Source of the DNA: JALORV01 sp963707445
GTDB taxonomy: Bacteria; Pseudomonadota; Gammaproteobacteria; Burkholderiales; Burkholderiaceae_F
Assembly: GCA_963707445.1 (NCBI GenBank)
Contig: CAVPPW010000018.1
Coordinates: 1-64,000 of the forward strand
Reading direction: 5' to 3'
DNA length: 64,000 bases
The translations under genes were made by a program, and so were the position numbers. Below the pieces are notes generated by a model that did not search any database, was not told the DNA's origin, and was given only the letters and a program-made list of their open reading frames with translations. Of the stretch, positions 56,941-64,000 are shown piece by piece (the stretch's first letter is position 1; each line of letters begins with the position of its first letter).

Positions 56941-58076
56941 GCGGAGGCGGCGAGCATAGCAACGTAATCCGCGTGTGTGGCAACGCGCGGATTCGTGGCG
57001 TGGCAGTGATCCTTCAGCGCCGCCTCGGCGACCTGCTCGTAAAGATCGCTTGTGATGCCCATCTCGTTGAGCCCCGAAGGAAGCTCGATCCGGCGGTTCA
57101 GCGAGCGGATCGCATGGGCCAGTTCCTCGCCGCCGCTGACCCCGAAGACGCTGGCGATCGACTGCACGCGCTCGGGCACGGTCTTCTCATTGAACTTCAC
57201 GACTTCCGGCAGCAGGACCGCGTTCAGCGTGCCGTGGTGCGGGCCGATCTTCTCCGCGCCGAGTTTCAGGCCACCGAGCGCGTGTGACAGCGAATGGACC
57301 GCGCCGAGTCCCTTCTGAAAGGCCATCGCGCCCTGCATCGAGGCGCTCATCATGTTCCAGCGCGCTGCCGGATCGCGCGGCTCGCGGGTCGCCCGTTCGA
57401 TGAACTTCAGTCCGCGCGCGAGACCATCGAACGCGATGGCGTCGGCCGGCGGATTGACGGCCGTGGAGAGGAAGGTTTCTATGCAATGCGCGATCGCGTC
57501 CATGCCGGTGGCGGCGGTCAGCCGCGCGGGCAGCCCGTAGGTCAGCTCCGGGTCGCAGATTGCCGTCTTCGGGACCAGATGCCATGAGTGAAAACCCAGC
57601 TTGCGCCCGTCGTCGAGAACAACAATGGCGCCGCGCGCGACCTCGCTGCCAGTCCCGGCCGTCGTCGGGATGGCGATCAGCGGCGCTACCGCCGGCGTGA
57701 TGCGCGAGCTGCCGCCGAGGATCGTCGCGTAGTCCGACAGCGTGCCGGGATGCGTCGCCATGATCGCGACGCCCTTCGCCAGATCGATCGAGCTGCCGCC
57801 GCCCAGCGCGATCAGCCCATCGGCCTGATGCGCGCGATAGGCCTCGACCGCCATCATGACGGCCGCTTCGGTCGGATTCGAGGGTGTGCCGTCGAAGACC
57901 GCCGTCGGCAACTCGCCCAGCGATTCGCGCAGACGGTCCAGCAAGCCCGCCGCGACGACTCCCTTGTCGGTGCAGATCAGCGGCCGCCGGATGTTGTTGC
58001 GCTCACACTCGGCCGCCGCCAGACGGATCGCTCCGAAGTCGAACTGGACCTGGGTGATGTACTGGATCAGGGCCAT
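56937..58076 (-). CDS. Iron-containing alcohol dehydrogenase (type III)
   Basis: 379 residues, intact. NAD-binding part with PLICTDKGVVAAGLLDRLRE, LIALGGGSSIDLAKGVAIMA (GGGS is the nucleotide loop) and PTTAGTGSEVARGAIVVLDD. Metal ligands: the Asp and His in TGMDAIAHCIETFLS and the two His-rich stretches GAVHSLSHALGGLKLG and KIGPHHGTLNAVLLP. Could be an alcohol dehydrogenase, 4-hydroxybutyrate or maleylacetate-type reductase; the sequence does not decide. First gene of the liv-type operon, which suggests that it acts on the imported compound or a product of it. Confidence 0.92.
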   Translation of the reverse strand: MALIQYITQVQFDFGAIRLAAAECERNNIRRPLICTDKGVVAAGLLDRLRESLGELPTAVFDGTPSNPTEAAVMMAVEAYRAHQADGLIALGGGSSIDLAKGVAIMATHPGTLSDYATILGGSSRITPAVAPLIAIPTTAGTGSEVARGAIVVLDDGRKLGFHSWHLVPKTAICDPELTYGLPARLTAATGMDAIAHCIETFLSTAVNPPADAIAFDGLARGLKFIERATREPRDPAARWNMMSASMQGAMAFQKGLGAVHSLSHALGGLKLGAEKIGPHHGTLNAVLLPEVVKFNEKTVPERVQSIASVFGVSGGEELAHAIRSLNRRIELPSGLNEMGITSDLYEQVAEAALKDHCHATNPRVATHADYVAMLAASA

Positions 58077-58169
58077 TGAAGGCTCCCCGAGGGCGCGCGG
58101 CCCGACATGCGGCCGGACAGTATGTCGGCTCGCCCATCACCTTGCAATTGCGGCCGACCTGAGACGCGG

Positions 58170-58189
58170 CGGGCCGCTTGCGCGGCCCG
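58170..58189 (-). terminator. GC-rich hairpin downstream of pckG
   Basis: CGGGCCGC (58170-58177), loop TTGC, GCGGCCCG (58182-58189): eight perfect pairs, 25 bases after the pckG stop. No T-run follows, so if it ends transcription it would need Rho or another factor. Confidence 0.4.
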
Positions 58190-58213
58190 TGCAACACGCT
58201 TTGCGTCGTCGCG

Positions 58214-60062
58214 CTAGGCGGCCAGCCGTTGCTCGAGTTCGGCGCGCGTGCGCTCGAGTTCCTGCGGCAGGCGCGAGTGCAGTTTGTTGAACAGCTGGCC
58301 ATGGGACGCCAGCTCTTTGCGCCAGTCATCCGCGGGGATCGACGTGATTTGCTCGTACTGCTCGCGCGTGAACTCGAGGCCGGTCCACTGCAGATCGTCG
58401 TATCGCGGCGTGATGCCGAACAGGTGCTCGGCGCCACCGACGCGACCTTCGATGCGATCGACGATCCACTTCAGCACGCGCATGTTCTCGCCGAACCCCG
58501 GCCAGACGAACTTGCCCTCCGCGTCGGTGCGGAACCAGTTGACCGTAAAGATCTTCGGCAGCACCGCTCCGGTCTCCTGCAGCGCGCGTCCCAGCTTGAT
58601 CCAGTGGTCGAAGTAATCGCCCATGTTGTAGCCGCAAAACGGCAGCATCGCGAACGGGTCGCGCCGCAGCACGCCTTGCGCGCCGGCCTGCGCGGCCGTG
58701 GTCTCGGAACCCATCGTCGCGGCCATATAGACACCTTCGACCCAATTGCGCGCTTCGGTCACGAGCGGCACCGTGGTCGAACGGCGGCCGCCGAACAGGA
58801 AGGCGTCGATCGCCACGCCCTTCGGGTCCTCCCAGTCGGCATCGATGACCGGGCACTGCGCCGCCGCGACCGTGAAGCGCGCATTCGGATGTGCGGCCTT
58901 GCGCCCTGCCTTGCCGTCTTCCGGTGTCCAGTCCTTGCCCTGCCAATCGATCAGATGTGCCGGCGCCGGACTCATCCCCTCCCACCAGACGTCGCCGTCA
59001 TCGGTCTGCGCGACGTTCGTGAAGATCACGTTTTCGCGCAGCATCGCCATCGCGTTGAAATTGGTCTTCTCCGACGTGCCGGGGGCAACGCCGAAGCAGC
59101 CGGCTTCAGGGTTGATCGCGTGCAGCCGGCCATCGGGGCCCGGCTTGATCCAGGCGATGTCTTCGCCGATGGTCGTGACCTTCCAGCCCTTGAACGCCGC
59201 CGGCGGGATCAGCATTGCGAAATTCGTCTTGCCGCAGGCTGATGGGAAGGCCGCCGCCACGTGATACTTGCGGCCCTCGGGTGAAGTGGCGGCGAGAATC
59301 AGCATGTGCTCCGCCAGCCAGCCTTCGTCGCGGCCCATGGTCGAGGCGATCCGCAGGGCCAGGCACTTTTTGCCGAGCAGCGCGTTGCCGCCGTAACCGG
59401 AGCCAAACGACCAGATCTCACGTGTCTCCGGGAAATGAACGATGTACTTCGTCGCGCTGCAGGGCCACGCCACATCGCTTTCCGCCGGACGTCAGCGGCT
59501 TGCCGACCGAGTGCACGCAGGGGACAAAGGCGCCGTCGGTGCCAAGGAGTTCGGCGACCGCGCGCCCCATGCGCGTCATGATGCGCATATTGACGACGAC
59601 GTACGGACTGTCCGAAATCTCGACGCCGATCTGGCTGATGTGCGATCCGAGCGGCCCCATCGAAAATGGGATCACGTACATCGTTCGGCCCCGCATGCAG
59701 CTCGCAAAAAGCCCTTTCAGCGTGCTGCGCATCTCGGAAGGCGGAACCCAGTTATTCGTCGGGCCGGCGTCCACTTCTGCTTTGCTGCAGATGAACGTGC
59801 GGTCTTCGACGCGCGCGACGTCGCTTGGATCCGATAGCGCCAGGTAACTGTTCGGCCGCTTGGCCGGGTTCAGACGTTTCAACGTGCCGGCGGCGACCAT
59901 TTGCGCACAGAGCTGGTCGTACTCCTCCAACGAGCCGTCGCACCACACGATCCGATCCGGCTTCGTCAGTGCGGCGGTTTCCGCGACCCAGGCGATCAGC
60001 TTCCGGTTTCGCACATACGCCGGGACGTTTCCCTGCTGCCTCGCAAGCACTGCGCTCATCAA
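58214..60062 (-). CDS. pckG: GTP-dependent phosphoenolpyruvate carboxykinase, one inserted base
   Basis: 616 residues after repair. Converts oxaloacetate and GTP to PEP and CO2, the entry to gluconeogenesis. N-terminal PDRIVWCDGSLEEYDQLCAQ, RTMYVIPFSMGPLGSHISQI, the kinase P-loop FPSACGKTNFAMLIPPAAFK, metal-binding region IGEDIAWIKPGPDGRLHAIN, and FLFGGRRSTTVPLVTEARNW. The frame breaks near 59450 (one extra G): LTSG continues as ESDVAWPCSATKYIVHFPET. Length modulo three is one. Start is ATG 60062 or 60059. Stand-alone gene. Confidence 0.96.
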
Positions 60063-60280
60063 ATGCTCCTGTTATGACACTGCTCGCCGCTTGCCGCGTC
60101 GTTCGTTGTTCTGTCCGCAACGCGGATCGTGTCCGCGAGTGTCCGGCGGTTCGACAGGGTCACAGTGCGTCGCGCCGGCCACGGGAAAGTTTTTCATTTT
60201 AACGGCTGCTTCGAGACAGGGCGATGGTGCAATTCGCGGGCCTCGCTGCAGTGCATATACGCGTCAAAAGAGGCCGTCAC

Positions 60281-60305
60281 AAAAAAAAGGCCCGCGTTGC
60301 GGACC
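60281..60305 (-). terminator. Rho-independent terminator of the cold-shock gene
   Basis: On the minus strand GGTCCGC (60305-60299), loop AAC, GCGGGCC (60295-60289), seven pairs with one G-U, followed by TTTTTTTT (complement of 60281-60288). It lies 22 bases after the cold-shock stop. Confidence 0.88.
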
Positions 60306-60326
60306 CGCAGTGGTGTCAGGCGACCG

Positions 60327-60536
60327 TCAGGCGCCGAGCACGTTGATTTCGACCGCTTGCGGGCCTTTCTGTCCCTGCTGAACCTGGTACTCCACTTTCT
60401 GGTTCTCCTTTAGCGTGCGGAATCCTTTGGACTTGATGCCACTGTAGTGTGCGAACAGATCGGCGCCGCCGTCATCCGGCTTGATGAAACCGAAACCCTT
60501 GGTTTCGTTGAACCACTTTACGGTGCCTGTCGGCAT
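60327..60536 (-). CDS. Cold-shock domain protein (CspA family)
   Basis: 69 residues from ATG 60536. A single cold-shock OB fold: TGTVKWFNETKGFGFIKPDD contains RNP1 (KGFGFI), and GADLFAHYSGIKSKGFRTLK contains RNP2 (DLFAHYS, usually VFVHFS). Ends GQKGPQAVEINVLGA. Binds single-stranded RNA/DNA as a chaperone. Monocistronic, with its own terminator; the 245-base gap upstream could hold the long leader common in cold-shock mRNAs, but I cannot show one. Confidence 0.96.
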   Translation of the reverse strand: MPTGTVKWFNETKGFGFIKPDDGGADLFAHYSGIKSKGFRTLKENQKVEYQVQQGQKGPQAVEINVLGA

Positions 60537-60781
60537 TCGATTCACTCCATTTCACACGGGACGCGCCCGCGACGCGCAAACGACGGTGCTGTTGGGATTA
60601 CCGGGAGGAGGTAATGCGACCGGAGTGGCCAAAAGGCCGCTGGCACTGAACTCAAGCTTGAACTTCACGCTTCGAATCCACTTTCCAAATCCACAGCGAA
60701 GAATCGGCTGCGAGTCGACGCTACACCAGCGATTTCCAAAAATCCAGACGCCGAAACCCGTGATCGTGCAGGCCCGCGGTA

Positions 60782-61330
60782 TCACGGGGCCCACGGACGC
60801 GCGAGGTCCGCCGGCAGCAGCGAATACATCGCGGCATCGAAGCGCGCGTCGCCGGCTTGCAGGCCGTGGCGGGCCACGCCTTCGAAGCGTGCGCCAGCGC
60901 GCTCGGCGGCGCGGCGACTCGAGCCATTGTCGAGGCGGATCCGCATCGAAACGCGGATCAGCCCGAGTTCATTGAAACCGAACGCGGCCATCGTCCGCAT
61001 CGCAGTGGCCGCGACGCCACGACCGCATGCAGAGCGGCGTACCCAATAGCCCATCTCGGCTTCGCGCTTGCCGTAGAGCAGGATGTCGTGCAGGGCGATG
61101 CCGCCGAACAAAGCGCCATCGACGCTATCGACAATCAGCATCGGGAATGCCTTGCGATCGCGCCACATGCGGTCGGCCTCGTCGTACCAGCGTTCCACGT
61201 CGCTCAGGCCGTAGCCCGCGTGGTACCACGGCATCCAGCGGGCGAGCGCGACCGACGACTCCTCGACCGCCGCTAAGAAACGCTCAGGGGGCGGTGCGCT
61301 CGCCCGGGCAAGCGGTCGCAACTCGATCAT
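60782..61330 (-). CDS. RimJ/RimL-type GNAT acetyltransferase
   Basis: 182 residues from ATG 61330 (or 185 from 61339). IELRPLARASAPPPERFLAA, RWMPWYHAGYGLSDVERWYD, ALFGGIALHDILLYGKREAE, MGYWVRRSACGRGVAATAMR (acetyl-CoA loop RSACGRGVA), SMRIRLDNGSSRRAAERAGA. Resembles N-terminal ribosomal-protein or antibiotic acetyltransferases of the RimJ/L group; substrate unknown. It overlaps the AbrB stop by four bases and closes the tct operon. Confidence 0.9.
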   Translation of the reverse strand: MIELRPLARASAPPPERFLAAVEESSVALARWMPWYHAGYGLSDVERWYDEADRMWRDRKAFPMLIVDSVDGALFGGIALHDILLYGKREAEMGYWVRRSACGRGVAATAMRTMAAFGFNELGLIRVSMRIRLDNGSSRRAAERAGARFEGVARHGLQAGDARFDAAMYSLLPADLARPWAP

Positions 61331-62417
61331 CGTTGCCACCGTTGCCAGACGCGGAACAGGCTACCCACTGTAATCACGACAGCAGCCATCCGGATTGCAT
61401 GGAATGCCGTCACGATCGGCACGCCAAGCTGCAGTGCCTGCGCGGTGAGTGCCATCTCGCCGATACCGCCGGGCGTGGTCGCCACCACCGCCGTCGGCCA
61501 CGGCAGGCTGGTCAGCCGGCCGAGTGCGAAGCCGAAGGCCGCGCTGCAAAGCAGGTACACGATCGTGATGAGCGAAACGACGATGAGGTAGCGCGGAGCC
61601 GCTCGGAAAAATTCGCGCGTGAAGTGCGCGCCGAGTGATATTCCGATCAGCAGTCTGACCGCCGTTGATCACCGGCGTCGGCAGCGACGAAAATGTGTGT
61701 CCGGTGGCGGTGATCGCTGCCGCTGCAAGCAGGGGGCCGATCATCCAGCTGTTCGGCGACCCGAGGCGCGCCATCGCGACGGCGGCACCGAGAGTCACCG
61801 CACAGAGTACGGCGAATCCTATGAGGTCGAAACTGCGCGCCAATGGCGTGTAGGGATCCACGCCATGGACGCCGAACGCGTTCAGCGCCAACGGCACGAT
61901 CAGCACGACGAGCATGATGCGCAGGCTGTGCGCGGCCGCGACGCGGTCGATGCGACCGCCGTGGCGCTGCGCCTGCGTGGCCATCTCACTGGCGCCGCCT
62001 ATCGCTGTCGCAAAAAATGCAGTGGTCGTGTCGACGCCGGTCATGCGCGACAGCAGCCAGGCACCCAACAGGCCGAGCGCGACGGCGAAGGCGACGGCCG
62101 CGAGCAGCCATGGCGCAAGGTGGACCACCTCGCGCATGACTTCGGGAAGAAAAGTACAGGCCCAGCGCGACGCCGATCGCCCACTGACCTGCCTGACGCG
62201 CAGCCGGCGGCGGCTCGAGTTGCTGATATGACATGCTGACCAGCGCCACGGCGACCAGCGGGCCGATCAGCCAGGGAAGCGGCGTGTGGATCCATGTGCA
62301 GATACCGGCACCGACTAGTGCCACTGCGACCGCAAGCAGCATCCGCGACGCCGATCGGCGAACCGTAGACGTTCGTAGCGCGGCTTCGGACTCGGTCGCA
62401 GCCCGCGTGTCCTTCAC
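61327..62417 (-). CDS. AbrB-family membrane protein (COG3180), two inserted bases
   Basis: About 363 residues with ten or more helices arranged as two AbrB-type repeats: WLIGPLVAVALVSMSYQQLE...GQWAIGVALGLYF, then WMIGPLLAAAAITATGHTFS ... RLLIGISLGAHFTREFF, and FGFALGRLTSLPWPTAVVAT with TPGGIGEMALTAQALQLGVP. Despite the AbrB label it is a transporter-like membrane protein, once called ammonia monooxygenase; function unknown. Breaks near 62150 (extra T) and 61655 (extra G); length modulo three is two. GTG 62417 overlaps the tctA stop (GTGA). Confidence 0.88.
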
Positions 62418-63921
62418 GCGAGTGCGCGGGCGCGCCTTTCACGGATAACCCGTATCAGCCACGGCACCACTACCAGTGCGGCAGTCAGTGCCAGTATCGA
62501 GGCCGATATCGGATGGGTCAGGAACACCGACGGATCGCCCTGGCTGATCGCCAGCGCGCGCCGAAACTGCAGACTCGGCCAGCGGCCCGAGAATGAGGCC
62601 GATCACTGCCGGCGCCACCGGAAAGCCCCAGCGGCGCATCATGAAGCCCAGCAGGCCGAAAACATAGAGCGTGGCAAGGTCTACGACCGACTGGTGCAGG
62701 CTGTAGGCACCCAGCGTGGCGAACACCAGAATGCCGGCATACAGCAGCGGCCGCGGAATCATCAGCACCTTGACCCAGAGCCCGATCAGCGGCAGGTTGA
62801 GGATCAGCAACAGAATGTTGCCGATGTACATGCTGGCGATCAGCCCCCACACCAGCGCGGCCTGTGTCTGGAACAGCAGTGGGCCCGGCTGTATGCCGTA
62901 GTTCTGGAACGCCGCGAGCAAAATGGCTGCCGTCGCGGAGGTCGGTATGCCGAGCGTGAGCAGCGGCACGAGCACTCCAGCCGACGATGCATTGTTGGCC
63001 GCCTCGGGCCCCGCAACGCCCTCGATCGCGCCCGTTGCCGAACTCTTCTGGATACTTCGTCAGCTTCTTCTCGAGCGCATAGGAAAGAAACGTCGGAATC
63101 TCGGCACCTCCGGCCGGAATCGTGCCGAACGGGAAGCCGATGAAGGTCGCGCGCAGCCACGCCGGCCACGAGCGCTTCCAGTCCTCGCGCGACATCCAGA
63201 TCGACCCGGACATATGCTCGATCTGCTCCACCTGACGACTCTGGTAGGCCGCGACATACAGCGCCTCGCCGACCGCGAACAAGCCGACGGCGAGCACGAC
63301 CACGTCGATCCCGTCCATCAGCTCCGGCACTCCGAACGCGAAGCGCATCTGACCGGTCTGGTCGTCGATGCCGACCAGCCCAAACAGCAGGCCCAGGAAC
63401 AGCATCGTCAGACCGCGGACCGTTGAAGAGCCGAGCACGGCCGCAACCGTCACGAACGCGAACACCATCAGCGCAAAGTATTCGGGCGGACCGAAGCGCA
63501 GCGCGACCTCGACGACCAGTGGCGCAAGCAAGGTCAGCAGGATCGTTGCGATCGTTCCCGCGACGAACGAGCCGATGGCCGAGGTTGCGAGCGCGGGCCC
63601 GGCGCGTCCGCGCTTGGCCATCTTGTTGCCCTCGAGCGCGGTGGCGATCGAGGCCGACTCGCCGGGCGTGTTCAGCAGGATTGTGGTCGTCGAGCCGCCG
63701 TACATCGCGCCGTAGTAGATGCCGGCGAACATGATCAGCGCGCCGGTCGGCTCGAGCTTCACCGTCAACGGCAGCAGCATCGCCACCGTCAGCGCGGGGC
63801 CGACGCCGGGCAGCACACCGATCGCCGTGCCCAGCGTCACGCCGATGAAACCCCAAAGCAGGTTCATCGGCGCGAGTGCGACGCCGAAGCCGCTCAGCAG
63901 TGCGGACAGCGTCTCGCTCAT
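62414..63921 (-). CDS. tctA: Tripartite tricarboxylate transporter permease TctA, two inserted bases
   Basis: About 502 residues, 11-12 helices. Family motifs: GVLPGVGPALTVAMLLPLTV, IYYGAMYGGSTTTILLNTPG (the substrate-path loop), GIDVVVLAVGLFAVGEALYV, GTIPAGGAEIPTFLSYALEK and AGPEAANNASSAGVLVPLLT. Breaks near 63035 (extra G after GGCAAC) and 62560 (extra T in GAGTCTGCAG); length modulo three is two. Large membrane subunit of a TTT importer for di- or tricarboxylates; its binding protein TctC is presumably outside the window. Confidence 0.95.
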
Positions 63922-64000
63922 AGTCCGGCCGCTCCCAGCAGCGGCTGCAGCCAGCCCGCCGGCAGGTTGACGTTCAGGAAGCGTACGAAGAACAGATAAA
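63918..64000 (-). CDS. tctB: Tripartite tricarboxylate transporter small permease TctB, C-terminal end only
   Basis: The last 27 codons, reading FFVRFLNVNLPAGWLQPLLG then AAGL and TGA (63918-63920), overlapping the tctA ATG by four bases. The LPxG and WLxP pattern and position directly upstream of tctA identify the small membrane subunit; the rest lies beyond the window. Confidence 0.8.
   Translation of the reverse strand, partial: YLFFVRFLNVNLPAGWLQPLLGAAGL

Noticed and set aside
59405..59420. CTCACGTGTCTCC as a further parS site
   Set aside because: Only the central CACGTG matches; the flanking arms do not, and it lies inside pckG.

Overview
The window is GC-rich chromosomal DNA from a betaproteobacterium, most likely order Burkholderiales. 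The evidence is gene order as much as protein similarity: mnmG-rsmG-LysE-parA-parB-atpIBEFHAGDC, hemE next to priA, DUF971-ubiE-Tim44-ubiJ-ubiB, and glmU-Lrp-glmS are blocks characteristic of that order. No insertion sequence, prophage, CRISPR array or rRNA operon was seen. One tRNA-Arg(CCG) is present.

Layout. 1-7.3 kb is a copper/heavy-metal detoxification cluster: a TolC-type outer-membrane efflux protein and a small secreted protein on the minus strand, then on the plus strand a His/Cys-rich secreted protein, a cupredoxin, a DUF411 protein, a CusF-like copper binder, a copper P-type ATPase and a truncated membrane protein, closed by an antisense cytochrome c. A fragment of that same cytochrome c lies at the other end of the cluster as a direct repeat. 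7.5-11.8 kb holds an SRPBCC protein, a large winged-helix/STAND-ATPase regulator, a 55-residue membrane peptide and a cupin lipoprotein. 12-17 kb carries amino-sugar synthesis (glmS, glmU) around an Lrp-type regulator. 17-21 kb has a sodium/solute symporter and a large lipoprotein with an HELGH zinc-protease-like motif. 21-25.5 kb is the ubiquinone operon. 25.6-31.7 kb contains an OPT transporter, a rearranged FMN reductase, the tRNA, a three-haem cytochrome c and an ECF-sigma/anti-sigma/lipoprotein operon.

31.7-50.2 kb looks origin-proximal: priA, hemE, the full F1Fo ATP synthase operon, parB-GNAT-parA, rsmG and mnmG. Two parS-like ParB sites lie just upstream of mnmG, and an AT-rich gap between priA and hemE carries DnaA-box-like sequences. 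50-64 kb has an AsmA-like membrane protein, a branched-chain-amino-acid-type ABC transporter operon led by an iron-dependent dehydrogenase, GTP-dependent PEP carboxykinase, a cold-shock protein, and a translationally coupled tctB-tctA-AbrB-GNAT operon that runs off the end.

Quality warning: about 40 reading-frame breaks occur, many in genes the cell cannot easily lose (atpB, atpD, atpH, parB, pckG). Almost every break I could resolve is a single extra base, and gene lengths modulo three match the number of breaks. This fits uncorrected sequencing or assembly insertions better than gene decay. Broken genes are therefore annotated as single CDS over their reconstructed span, with the break positions stated.
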